A stretch of 64,000 nt of DNA from Cocos nucifera (Eukaryota; Streptophyta; Magnoliopsida; Arecales; Arecaceae): assembly GCA_006176705.1 (NCBI GenBank), contig QRFJ01000060.1, positions 994,798 through 1,058,797 on the forward strand, given 5' to 3'. Shown here in pieces: positions 15,220 through 26,705 of this stretch. A program made the translations under genes and the position numbers. Numbering within the stretch: position 1 is the first letter of the stretch; the number at the start of each line of letters is the position of its first letter. The notes beneath the pieces were generated by a model. It searched no databases and was not told where the DNA came from. It worked only from the letters and a program-made list of their open reading frames with translations.

Positions 15220-15960
15220 TTCTTTCCTCCTATGCGCGCTCGATCTCTCTCGCTCTCTCTCCCCCTCCTCTTCATCGTCGGTGAGACTCCTTCCCTCCGA
15301 CTGGCATTGCCCCTCCTCCCCCCGACCGCATCGACCCTCCTCCCCCCATGGTTGGCATCTTGCCTCCTCCCCCTCGACCGATGCTGCCCCTCCTTTCCCC
15401 TCCCTCTCCGGCCCCTCCATCCCCGACTGCCCCTCACTACCACCAGCCACCCCACCTAGCCCTTCACCCCTCCATCCGACCCTCCCTCGACCCCCAACGA
15501 AACTCTTCCTTTGGCGAACCCCCATCCGTCCCTTGGCCCCCCATGAAACCCCCCCTCCGACGAACCCCCCTCCACCCTCGCTTGGCCCCCCGCAAAACCC
15601 CCCGCCCCCCCATCCGACCCTTCCTCAATCCCCAATGAACCTCCGCTCCAGTGAACCTCCATCCACCCTCGACCCTTCGTCGGCCCCCCCGTGAAACCCC
15701 TGCCCCACACTCTATCCTCCTCCGACCTCGATGCGAAACCAATCCCCTTCCGATGAGCCCTCTCCACCCTCTTTCGGCCCCGTAAAATCCATCCCCCCAC
15801 CACCACTACCATTCTGACCCTCCCCCGACCGAGTGCGAAGCCTCCTTCGACCTCCTCATCACTATGCCCTAGCCCCCATCTTCGACCACCCCTACTCTCT
15901 CTCTTTCTTCTTTTTCTCTCTTCTCTATCTCACTATCTTGCTTTTGTTTCGCAGATTACC
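15220..15960. other. Pyrimidine-rich low-complexity block of CACTA copy 1
   Basis: The plus strand is dominated by C and T with few G, in CCCTCC / CCCCC runs. The overlapping Pro/Ser-rich frames on the plus strand and Gly/Arg-rich frames on the minus strand reflect base composition, not genes. The edges (a CTCTCTCTCCCCCTCCTCTT start and a TTGCTTTTGTTTCGCAG end, which looks like a polypyrimidine tract plus splice acceptor) are shared with CACTA copy 2 at 57,060-57,690, while the interior differs. It may be a leader intron of the element's gene. Confidence 0.7.
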
Positions 15961-16881
15961 TCTAGTGCCGTCGTCCTCTAGCATCATCGTCGGCGATCCT
16001 CGAAGCTTTTGGTGCGACCCACTCTCTATAGCCGCAAATATATTTTTTTTAATTTTATAGTATTATTTATTAATCATGTATATTTATAATAATTTATAGA
16101 ATATTTATAATAAATATTATAAATATTTATTATAAATATTATAATTATCTGCATGTCGTAGTTTTTGGGTCGTGCCATGGCTGTAGTCTTGGGCCGTTCC
16201 ACATCGATGGTTGTGGACTAGATTTATCGACGGATTGGATTCGGATCAGAATCTAAATATTCAGATCCGAACTCAATTTTAATTACTGGTACCAGATTGA
16301 AATTCGAATAGCCAATGGGTCTATACTTGAGAGAGGAAGGAAGGGATCCAGCCTCGCTGCCATCATTGGGAGGGAGGAGGTCTGGCCTCGCCGATGAGGA
16401 AGATCGAGAGAGGAAGAGTGGGAGATTGAGAGAGCGAGAGAGGGAGGGAGGGGGTCCGACCTTTCGGCATCATTGGGAGGGATGGGGTCCGGCCTTGCCG
16501 ATGAGGGAGATCGAGAGAGTGAGAGAGGGAGGGATGGGATCCGACCTTACCGAGCGAGGGAGATCGAGAGAGGGAGAGAGGAAGATCGAGAGATGAAAAA
16601 GTTGGAAGGGAAGGGTTCGGCCTCGCCGTCGTCGTCGATGAGAGAGATCGAGAGAGGGAGAGAGGGAGTGATCGAGGGGATGGTACATAGTTGAGCTGGC
16701 TTGGATATGCAGTCGAGCCGGCTTGGGTCATGATCGAGTCGACTAGGGGAGAACCCTAGCCGAATATCTCAGGCATGGAGCCGGCTGTCTTAAGCATGGA
16801 CCCAGCTCAGCTTTCGAGCAAATAGAATTTGATATGTCATGATGTTATATTGATTAATATTCATTAACATTATAGATTACG

Positions 16882-18581
16882 GTGGCACCTAAATGCCATT
16901 TTGCTTTCGCCCCTGCCCTTTGGCGGGTTACGCGCAGTTCAGCATCTGAGGAACAGTCGGAGCATACTTCGTCCACCTCAACATCGATTGCTCAGGAACC
17001 TCCACTCTTGGTATCTAGTCCACCGACGGTATCTACTCCACCGATAGCTAAGCTTCTACCATCGCAGGCATTTGAGTGTACGTTTTTATTATATTAGCAC
17101 AACTTTATTTTTTATATAGTATTTGTACACTTATATATTTGCGTAATGTATTTGCATTATAGATGCATCATCCAATTGGATATTTCACGGTCCCACATAT
17201 ATGGCACATGTGTGAAACCACCAGCATCAGGTGATGGTCTATTACGATGCGGAGGAGAGGTTGGAAGGGGAGACCGTGTGGAAGATGCATTCCTTTTTTG
17301 GAGTGCTTATGAGGCAATCGAACATCATTTTCGTAGAGCTCAGAGACTGACGTTTGATGGATGCTACATCAGAAATTGGATATGAGAGAAGATATGGGTA
17401 AGTACGTGCATCTTAGTTATATTTATGCATTTTATATGTTTACACTATATATGTTTGATTAGAATAATTTTGTAACTGATTTTTGATAAATTTGTGCAGA
17501 GAAGATACGATTTTTTCGATCACAAGATGGCTCGAGATGCTCGACTGAAGAAGATCGGTGAGTTGTACTAGGGTTATAAGGTCAAGCTCGTGGCTCGAGC
17601 ACCGATAAGACACTCTAGAGGAGCTTATTTTCTAGATATAGGACTGTTCTTTAAGTCAGAGGGAGAGAATGGTTAGACACTGGAGGAGCCACAAGTTCGA
17701 GATAAAATTTCTAACTTTTAAATTTTTTAATACATTTAAAATTTTATTTATATATTTTTTAAATATTTATTATTTATTTGAATACTTGTTAGGTTACCTT
17801 CCATCAGAACCGAGAGAACCGTGCAGCCCAGAAGTATACGCACACTTTAGGCCACGAGTCTATGACCAATCGTGTGCATAGAGAGGTAATTAATTCTAAA
17901 TCTTACTAGATAAATTAAATTCATATTTTTTATCATCATTCTGATAAATTTATTCTTTGTTATAGCTGATGAGAGATGGAGTGATGCCCAGCCATAGCGA
18001 GATCTTCTGATCCAATCGCACGGACAAGACAGGCAGACCGATGAATGTCGCGATCGAATTTATTTTTGTAAGTATTAAATATATTAGTATATATAATTAG
18101 TATTATAGTATTTTTTATAAAATTTAATTTTAATTTATAATTATAGGATCAGTTAGATGCGCTCGCGAGCGAGGGCCCAGATACTTCTGGGCCCTATGAC
18201 CATCTATCTCAAGTCTTAGGGCCTGAGCACTCTGAGAGGATTCGATGCAGGCCCAGGCACACGTCGATGAGCTACTGATCTGAGGTGAACATCTCTTTAT
18301 AGATTTTCGATGTCGTCAACTGGGAGGACCTTGAGGAGGTATTGGCAGATCATACTGCGATGCGGATAGATCGGGCTGAGGAGCGTACATCTCATCTGGA
18401 GGGCATCGTGAGAGATATGATATCGATGCTCAGCATGCATTTTGGAGTCACGGACTTTGAGAATATGTTGGCCCGCATTTCAGCTCCGGCTCCAGCTCTA
18501 GTTCTGGCTTCAACTTCGGCTCTGGCTCCTGGTGATGACGATGATGATGACGACGATGATGTAGATTTAAAAGACTTTTGA
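16882..18581 (+). pseudogene. En/Spm-type (Ptta, Transposase_24-like) CACTA gene, broken
   Basis: Exon-like pieces follow one another with AT-rich introns between. The first begins where CACTA copy 2 has ATG GCA CCG; here the codon is GTG (16,882), so the start is lost. A middle exon near 17,804-17,880 reads NRENRAAQKYTHTLGHESM, matching the conserved segment of plant Ptta/En/Spm proteins. A further exon near 17,965-18,066 follows. The last exon (about 18,146-18,581) ends in a probable coiled coil and an acidic tail of consecutive Asp codons. Several stops interrupt the frames. These proteins are thought to bind CACTA ends; they are not the catalytic transposase. Confidence 0.7.
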
Positions 18582-18734
18582 TATATTTTATTTTTTTAAA
18601 AAATATTATAATAAATTTTATTTGATAATAAAATTTTAGCATTACAGAATAATTTTTATGTTTATTATATTTTTTTAAGTTATATATCTATATTTATCAA
18701 ATAAAATATATAAAAAATATTTTTTTTTTAATTA

Positions 18735-19134
18735 TTCAAGATCTACGATAGTAATTTTATAATCGCTACCATATCCATGCCAACCGCTGTCATAGATCTC
18801 TAATGCAAATAGTGCCAACCGCTGCATTAGACCTATGATAGTGGTTAAGAAACTGCTGCTATAAATTATCTATGACAGCAGTTATATAACCGCTGCTATA
18901 GATAATCTATGATAGCGATTACATAATCGCTGCTATAGATCGATCTATTATAGCAGTTTATAAACCACTATAATAGGCTATCTATGACAGCGGTTCTAAC
19001 AACCGCTGCCATAGAGCTACGACGACAGCCGTAGTAGCAGCAGTTACAAAATCGCTGTCATAGCCTATGATAGTGATTTTTTGGACTACCATAGTGGTTA
19101 CGAACCGCTGTCGTAGCCCTTTTTTGTAGTAGTA
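18735..19134. repeat. Right subterminal repeats and terminal inverted repeat of CACTA copy 1
   Basis: At least ten copies of the unit (AACCGCTG(C/T)(C/T)ATAG and its inverse) precede the terminal TTTTTTGTAGTAGT. They mirror the repeats at 13,760-14,070. Confidence 0.85.
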
Positions 19135-19717
19135 AAATAAAAAAGAAGAGGATCTTCTTCTAAGATTTTCTCCAAATCTCTTCCTCCATTTTTTTTGTGA
19201 GTTTTGAGAGGTATCTCAGCATTACAATCTTCTTTCTCGTCTTCTAAAAATTGAAGCATCCAAGTCTCAAAGAAGAAAGATTCAGATCGACCATTGAAGA
19301 ATGATCAGTACAGTTCTAGCAAATTATGCTGATTTCTGAACATCAAATTTTAGATCTACGATTGAGGACTCGTGTGGACAACCTATAGAGGTCGGATGCA
19401 TGTATGGCTTAGAGTAACAATCTCAGGCCTGGATCAGCAAGTTAAGAAACTCGAGTTGCAAAGGTAGAGATGATTTGATCTTCTTTATGTTTTCTAGATT
19501 TGATCTAGAATAGATCTGATGTTGATATGATCAATATGCTTACTTCTCATATTTTTAATTTTTGATTTAATATCATGCTTTGATCATGTAATAGGATCTT
19601 AGATCTAGAATTTTATATTATTTTATTCATGAATTGATGTGATTAATTCATCTTTTCTGCTGCATTTTTGAAAAGTTTCAAAAGCTAACCCTAGAATCCT
19701 AGATTGGTTTTCTTTAT

Positions 19718-22700
19718 AAGATCCCGTCAGCATACAATGCCATCTTGGGTCAGTCGAGATTGAATGCACTCCAAACCATCATATCAACCTATTACCCTCA
19801 ATGAGATTCACAATGAGATATGAGCTTTAAGAGGTCCAAGGAGACCAAATCCTTGCTTAGGAATACTACATGGCAACTCTTAGAGAAAAAAGTTCAATGC
19901 AGACTGTCAAAGTTAAATGGTTGGACGTGCGAGATGCGCTGAAAGTGTAACAGGGTGGGTCCATTAGAGAGTTAGTCATGGTTCAATTGCGGGATGGCAA
20001 CTCAACCAAGGTCATCTGCATTGACTCCCAATTGGAGGGGGAGGTTCGAGCATGCCTCATCTCATTTCTTCGGGTGTGTATAGAAGTCTTCGCCTGAAAT
20101 GATGGTGCATCAATGAACATGAATCCATAGTGCTAGTTGATTTGGTAGAAGAAGAGGAACTTTGCCCCAAAGCACTAGAAGATCATCGAGGATGAGGTGA
20201 ACAAACTCCTTAAAGCAGGTTTTATCTAAGAAGTCAACTATCCAAATTGGTTGGCCAGTGTGGTGCTGGAAAAGAGCAAATGAAAAATGGTAGGTTTGTC
20301 TCAACTTCACTGATCTCAATAAAGCTTGTTTCAAGGATAGCTTCTCCTACCTTCGATTGATCAACTCGTAGATAGCTTCTCTTACCTTAGATTGACCAAC
20401 TCGTGGGTGTTATATCAGGCCACTATCTTTTCACATTCATGGATGCCTTCTTGGACCACAGTCAGATCAAAATGGTACTTGAGGATGAGAAGAAGATAGC
20501 TTTTATCACTAATAATAGCCTTTTTTGCTACAAGATCATGTCATTCAGCTTAAGGAACATGAGAGCCACTTATCAAAGGTTAGTGAACAAGGTTTTTCAT
20601 GATCAAATTAGGAGGAATATGGAGATCTATATTAACAAGATGCTTGTCAAAAGTCGAGAGACTGAAGTCCACATAGCTGACCTCGAAAAGATCTTCACAA
20701 TCCTCTGAAAATATTAAATAAATTTGAATCTAAGCAAATACACCTTTGGTGTAACATTAGGCAAATTCTTTGGTTTTATGGCATCATAGCAAGGGATAGA
20801 AGCCAACCCTAAGAAGATCTGAGTCCTATAGGAGATGAGTCCATTGAGGATGGTGAAGGAGGTATAGACCTTGACCAAATAGATCACCGCCCTCAATCGG
20901 TTTGTATTGAGGTCTGCTTAAAGGTGAATTAAAGAAATAGGTTGACTCCCTATCTCTCCTCATTAAACTAGAATCATGTGAGGTACTGTACTTATACCTA
21001 GCCATTTCTTTTGATACTATAAGCTCGATTTTGGTTCATGAAGAAAGCAGGTTGTAGAAACCATTTACTACATAAGCAATGTCCTCTAGGACATCGAGAT
21101 AAGGTACATCAAGCTAGAAAAAATGGTATATGCACTAGTGACTTTGACAAGAAAGCTATGCCTCTATTTTCATGCCTTACCTAGTGGTGGTGCCGACTAA
21201 CCAGCCAATGAAGAGCATCCTCCATAGGCTAGAAATCTTGGCTTGGGGAATTTGAAATCCACTATGAACCTCGTCTGGTGGTTAAATCATAGGTACTTGC
21301 TAACTTCATCCTTGAATGCACCACCCCCAAAAAGAAGAAGGAACCGAAGCTAGGTGCAAGAAGAAAGTTCCAAAGACAATTAGGCCCTATATGTCAATAG
21401 GTCCTCTAATTAGACAAGATGTGGGGTTGCATTGGTCCTCACCCATTTGGGAGGGATGATTGTGGAATATTCTCTACATTCTGAATTTTCAGTCTCCAAC
21501 AATGAAGTAGAATATGAAGCCCTGGTCACTGGCATTAGAATTGCTAGAAAACTCTAGGTCAAGTAGCTGAAGGCCTATAGTGATTTACAACTTATGGTTG
21601 TGCAAATACGAGGAGAATACAAAGCATGAAAACCAAACTTAATCAAATACCTACAAAAAGTAAAGGATGCCATATTTAGACTTTTGGGCTTCAATATCGA
21701 GTAGATCCCAAGGATAAAAAATGCTAGAGTTGACTTACTCTCAAGACTAGCCACCTTGGGAGTATTGAGTTTAGAGAAAATCTTATATTTTGAGATCTTA
21801 AACAGGCCTAGTATCGACGAACCAATGCTAGTGATGTAAGTAAATCATGAGTTGAGTTGGATAGATCTGATCATAAACTACCTATGCTATGAAAAACTAC
21901 CCTTGGATTGGGATGAAGCAAAGAGACTGATGCGGCAAGCCCCTTACTTCCTTCTGTATGACGACAACCTTTATAAGAGATCTTTCTCTTTAACCCTTCT
22001 CAAGTGCCTATATCCTTCCATGGTTGATACGTGTATTGAGTAGCGCATACGGCATCTATGGTAAGTATTTGAAGGGCAGATCATTAGTTTACAAGATCTT
22101 TCGACAAGGATATTACTAGTTGACCCTATGATAAGATGTTGCTGACCTTGTCCGAAAGTGTGATTAGTGCCAATGAAATGCAAGCATCCAAGGATGGCCC
22201 TCTACACCACTAACACCAATTAGTGCCTCATGGTCCTTCACTTAGTAGGCAGTGAACATCCTCAGTCGTTCCCTAAGTGATAGGCTAGTGAAAGTTCTTG
22301 CTTATGGCTATTGACTACTTTACAAAATGGATCAAGACAAAATCTTTGGCTCGGATAATCGAGGCCAAGGTCCAAGATTTTATTTGAAAATCAATTATTT
22401 ATTACTTTAGCTTACCGCAAGTTATTATTACAGACAATGAATGAAAGTTTGATAATACCCGATTTAGAGAATTTTGCAACAAGCTTGATATCATACATCA
22501 TCTCACCTTGGTGGCTTATCCACAAACCCTAGTAATGAACAAGACTCTGCCGCAAGGACTAAAGATTAGGCTAGATTGGGCCAAAGATTTGTGGGTTGAT
22601 GAGCTATACAACGAACCATGGGCCTAGCAGACCATACAGAGAATCTTGACTGGGGAGATACTATTTAGCCTTGTATTCAGGATGAAAAATATCATACTTG

Positions 22701-23060
22701 TCAAGATTGGCTTGCCCTCGAGTGGAAAGCTATGATGAATAGAGCAATTTGGAGCAACTATGAGGTAAACCTAGACCTACTAAAAGAGATAAGAGAATGA
22801 GCTCGAATTTAGATGGCAACTTATCAATAGAGAGTGGCTTACTACTACAACTCTCATATCAAAGAATAGATATTCTACCCTATCGACCTAGTAGTTAGAA
22901 GAATAGAGGTATCACAACCTAGAGAGTAGGAGAAGCTCTCGCCAAATTGGGAGGGATCCTACCAAATAGAGAAGGTCATGCATCAAGGAACCTACCAAAT
23001 TTACTACATGGATAATATTTCAGTCTAGAGAACCTAGAACTTAGAGAATTAAGAGCTTAC
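19718..23060 (+). pseudogene. Tat-type gypsy pol remnant: RT, RNase H, integrase
   Basis: The frame resumes with IPSAYNAILGQSRLNALQ near 19,721-19,774. RT is clear at 20,403-20,708 (FMDAFLDHSQIKMVLEDEKK, ITNNSLFCYKIMSFSLRNM). Its catalytic box reads YINKMLVKS at about 20,628, where the family has YVDD, so both catalytic aspartates are gone. RNase H shows NNEVEYEALVTGIRIARKL near 21,500-21,550. Integrase has a zinc region (about 22,140-22,200, CDxCQ), a core with MAIDYFTKWIKTKSL (about 22,305) and ITDNE-KFDNTRFREFCNKL (about 22,430-22,490). The C-terminal tail reads LSPNWEGSYQIEKVMHQGTY (about 22,937), the same tail kept in elements A and B. Stops are frequent throughout. Confidence 0.9.
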
Positions 23061-23149
23061 TATCAGTGATGTCCCTTGTACTAGATGAGTTGTACCTTAA
23101 TAAATTACTTCTTCCTTTTTGTTCTTCTACTAGGTCCTGTACTCACTAT

Positions 23150-23880
23150 TGAAGCTCCATCCATATGGAAGGCACGTGTCGACAACAATAAGGCATTCGA
23201 CATAAAACACAATCCTAGGCCTCGTAACATCTAAGCTCACTCAAAAGCTAGTAGAGCCAAAGCCAAACTTTAGCCACTGAACGTAAAAAAAACCCTAGGC
23301 TACATGGGCCTGGTCTCAAAGTCAACATATCCAGGCCCACTCAAAAGCAGATGAAGCTGAAACCAAACTTTAGCCACATGATATAAGAACATGCAAGCCC
23401 AAGCTCAAGGTCGCCACATCCGAGCTCACTCTAAAGTGGATGGAACCAAAGCAAAACTTTGGCCACTTGACATGAAACATGGCCCTAGACCATGCAGGCC
23501 CAACCTCAAGGTCGCCATATTTGAGCCCACATAGAAGTGGATGGAGTTGAAGCCCAACTTTGACCACATAATATGAAACACCATCCTAGGCCATGCAGGC
23601 CCAACCTCGGGGTCGCCACATCTGAGCCCACTTGAAAGTGGATGGAGCTGAAGCCAAACTTTGGCCACGTGATATAAAATATGATCCTAGGCCACATAGG
23701 CCCAATCTTAGGGTCACAACATTTGAGCCCATTTAGAAGTGGGTGGAGCTAAAGCTAAACTTCGGCTACCAAACATATAATACAATGTTAAGCCTCGCAA
23801 GCCAACCTCAATGTCACCACATTCGATCTCACTCAAAAGCAAATATGATCAAAGTTAGACCCTCATTGTCTGATATGAAA
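23150..23880 (+). repeat. Tandem repeat of about 101 bp after pol in the old Tat-type element
   Basis: A unit containing GCAGGCCCAACCTC, GTCGCCACAT and GTGGATGGAGCTGAAGCC recurs; equivalent points at 23,393, 23,494, 23,595 and 23,696 are each 101 bases apart, and more diverged copies lie on both sides. It sits between the end of pol and the antisense ORF, the position where elements A and B carry their own, different arrays. Confidence 0.85.
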
Positions 23881-24199
23881 TATAACCATAAATATTCAAA
23901 GAGCATAGAAGAATGCAAATAAAGAAGTAAAAAAAAAATATTTCAGTTCATATTTTTTATATAGGCATGATCGAAAATAATTACAAAATAAAGGTCTGCA
24001 TACCACAAGGAAAGAAAGAGAAAATAGCAAAGAAGAAGAAAGAAAAAGGCCTCGAGGGCCTATGGATTGACGAAAATGACGATGTCGGCTGCGGAGGCCT
24101 CCACGATAGATGCATTGCTCTCTATGGGCACATTAACCTCTGGATCCTAGGGGATGGCCTCAATGGCTGATGGGGATGTACCCTCAGCCAACTCTTCAG

Positions 24200-26070
24200 C
24201 TAGGGTAGAGAAATCGATGATGGGGGAAGCCGCATCCTCATCAGGATGCTAAAGTCAATCTCACAAAAAAAAAAAATCCTAGATCCTGGCACGGCAACCT
24301 TGAAGCCCTATCCATAAACCCTAGATCCATACTCAGCCAAGTCTTGTTGGCCACAGTCCAATGCTAAGTACTCCTTAACTATCCTCGAGGCCCTCTCTTC
24401 AACCTTTTAAAGTTTGTCCTTAAGGTCAATGATCTCTGACCTCTAGACCTCCCTCTCAGAGTCTAAGCGACCCTCTAGTTTGGTCACCTTCTTCGTTAGC
24501 ACCTTCTCCCTCTTCTCATGTTTGATGAGGGAGATCTAAAGTATGTCCTTGGCACTCTTCAACTGTTTCACTATCTTCACCAACCTCTCCTTGAACTTGG
24601 CAATCGCTCTAGTTAATTTTGCCTCTGTTTCTCTGGCTTTCTTCTCTGCATCAGCCAATAGAGCCTAGAGCCCCTTGATGGCATCATTGAAGAAGTTTGC
24701 ATGGTAGACAAGTTTCAAATTGAATGATAATTAGGCTTAAAAACTTGACTACACCTGAAGGAAAATGTGGTGGGCTCTTACCTAGAGGTGAGATTCAAAT
24801 GCCTCGCATATACGGATGGTTATGCTGACCCTCCGATAGGCCTCCTGATCAATAAGGAGGATCATCTTGCTCATAAGATCTTTGACAACTCGAGGATTGT
24901 GGAGCCCCTTGTCATTTTGCTTAACACTCGATTTTAGGATATTAGGATATAAGGCTCAGAGCAAAGTAGAGTGGAAGGGCTAGCCCTGGCAACCTCAAGC
25001 TTTGTCTTTGTCTCGATCAAGAAAAAAGGAATAGGGGTTGATGGTGAAGACCCTAGAGGAACTTGATGCTTGAGGTGAAGTGAGTGAAGGGAAGAGACTA
25101 CCTCGCCCTTAGGACCATGTTGGTCCCTCTTTGGAGCCTCGAGGCTATGGCTTGTTCCCTCATCAAGCTCAATTTTGGATGACCCACTAGGGGCTCAACT
25201 CAAGCCCTTCTCGATGACAGCTCATTGGTTACTGTAGCCTTTCGCTTCCTCTGATGTGCTTGGTGGAGGAGCTCAGCATTCACCTGCATGGCTGCAAGAT
25301 AGAAGCAAGTAAGATAAGAAGGATGTCATAGGCTATGGATTATCAAGAACAATGACAAGAGATTGTCGCACCGTGGGGATTGGTATAACTCAAGCCGATG
25401 TTGACCAACATCTGCTTAGATAGCAAATCTTGTAGAGGAGGAATGTCATGATTAGAGAGGATTTTCAATGAAAGAAAACCCTATGAGGTGGGAGCTTGGT
25501 TCATGGCCTTTTGAGGCTGACCTCATGAAGTATCAAAACTCTATGGCTGCTTAGTGGTAATAAAGAAAAATCACTCCTTCCACCTAGGGTGGAAAAAAGG
25601 ACACCTTGGATAAAGACAGCCCTTTTTGGGAGACACATGCCACTAATCCTCTCCCGTGGATGCTTCTTTAGGATAAAAAAGGCACGAAAGTAAGATGATG
25701 GGGTGAACATTGAAAAGAAGACAAAAAGAAAGAAATGCAACTATGAACCTCCAGGTATTTGGAATCAGGAGGATTAAAATAGCGCCATAGTGTTTGAAGA
25801 TTTAGACGATAAAGAGATGGAGCAGAAATCTTAACCGGTCTTCAGCATTTCTTCATAGAGACCTAACCAACCTAGAGGTGAGTATGAGATCCAAGCCTTA
25901 GGACTTGAGAGCTCTAAATGGAACTCATTAGAAATTTGGTACTGGAGGTGAATCACGTCCAAGTCTTCGAGAAAGAGGACAGATGTGACTCGCTTTAGAT
26001 TGATAGGGACATTAGACTCAACCTTCGAGTAATCAGGAAAAGATGGTAGATGCCTATGGTGGGTCCTCAT
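24200..26070 (-). pseudogene. Antisense accessory ORF of a Tat-type element, broken (PF04195-like 'putative gypsy type transposon' domain)
   Basis: On the minus strand, 26,070-25,831 encodes a segment ending SYSPLGWLGLYEEMLKTG, and 25,740-25,501 encodes FRAFFILKKHPRER followed by a stretch ending in an F(S)LLPL-type end. This spacing and wording match the domain annotated as putative gypsy type transposon in plants. Further downstream (about 24,690-24,400, minus) a Lys/Glu-rich coiled coil is readable through stops (LADAEKKARETEAKLTRAIA). Antisense ORFs between pol and the 3' LTR are known in Tat-lineage elements; their function is not established. Frameshifts and stops rule out a product here. 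Confidence 0.7.
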
Positions 26071-26705
26071 ACCTTGAGATTAGCCTCCCAATGGAGACTA
26101 TAGTCTCAGACATTGTTGATAAGGTGTAGGAAAAAATTTGATATAGAAAGAAAGAAGAAGGGACGGTCTAGAGAAAATAATGCTGCGAGAGTACCTAAGC
26201 CAAGGTCAAGAGGAGACGATGTGGCAAAAAACTTCCAAAGAGATCATCGGAGAAGGCAGAGGATCACTCGAACAATCGAGTCTTCGCTCAAGTGTCAAAA
26301 TAATGCTAAGGAGAAAGGGAAGGTGGGTTATATAAGGCATTGGATGGTTAGGATCAAGCGATTCTTTATCTGAGGGCATGTGGTCCCTACATGTAGCGAA
26401 ATGGCATGGGCTAAATTCGGAACCCATGGATCGATACTCTTGAGTATGGAGATTGATGTGCTACTCTGTTTAGGGGGTATTGATATCCCCCATGTATCCC
26501 CTGCTGATCCAAGTGAAAGGTTGCGAGTCTGGAGCGGCATGCCTTTCATGTCCAAAATCATGATGCCTTGAATGTTTAGCCAATACATTAATTGCAGCTG
26601 CTAGAAAAAATGGTTGGAGTAGTCGGCGACGCCTCAATTAGGAAAATACTTCAACTCCATTTGTTTAAGCTAGAGGTAGCCTTAGACTTGGGAGTAGAGA
26701 GTAAC

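Larger units (their letters stand above)
13754..19134 (+). mobile_element. CACTA (En/Spm) transposon, copy 1, non-autonomous
   Basis: The left end reads CACTACTACAAAAATAG (13,754) and the right end is its inverse, TTTTTTGTAGTAGTA (to 19,134, last base G to A). Both sides are flanked by AAA (13,751-13,753 and 19,135-19,137), the 3-bp duplication expected for CACTA. Inverted subterminal repeats of the type GGCAGCGGTTATAACCGCTG fill both ends. Inside are a 1-kb foldback, a pyrimidine-rich block, a purine-rich block (about 16,320-16,690) and an intron-containing En/Spm-type gene. No TnpD-like catalytic transposase frame is seen, so movement would need another element. Confidence 0.92.
11836..19717. 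mobile_element. Insertion in the gypsy pol: probable solo Ty1/copia LTR, split by a CACTA element
   Basis: The two outer pieces (11,836-13,753 and 19,135-19,717, about 2.5 kb together) interrupt a continuous pol frame. Near the right end the sequence reads TTTTCTGCTGCATTTTTGAA and then GCTAACCCTAG, resembling the U5 end of plant copia LTRs. A possible TATA, CATATAAAAAA, lies near 13,609. No coding domain is present, so a solo LTR is the simplest view. Flanks AAAGTA (left) and AAGATC (right) may be a decayed target duplication. Class assignment is moderate; the fact of insertion is strong. Confidence 0.55.

Noticed and set aside
15281..15812. Pro/Ser-rich and Gly/Arg-rich frames as possible wall proteins
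   Set aside because: No signal peptide, no repeated HRGP motif such as SPPPP in register, overlapping frames on both strands, and no conservation with CACTA copy 2 inside the block.
16315..16731. Arg/Glu-rich and Ser/Leu-rich frames in the purine-rich block
   Set aside because: Produced by GAGAGGGAGG repeats; present in both CACTA copies only as composition.
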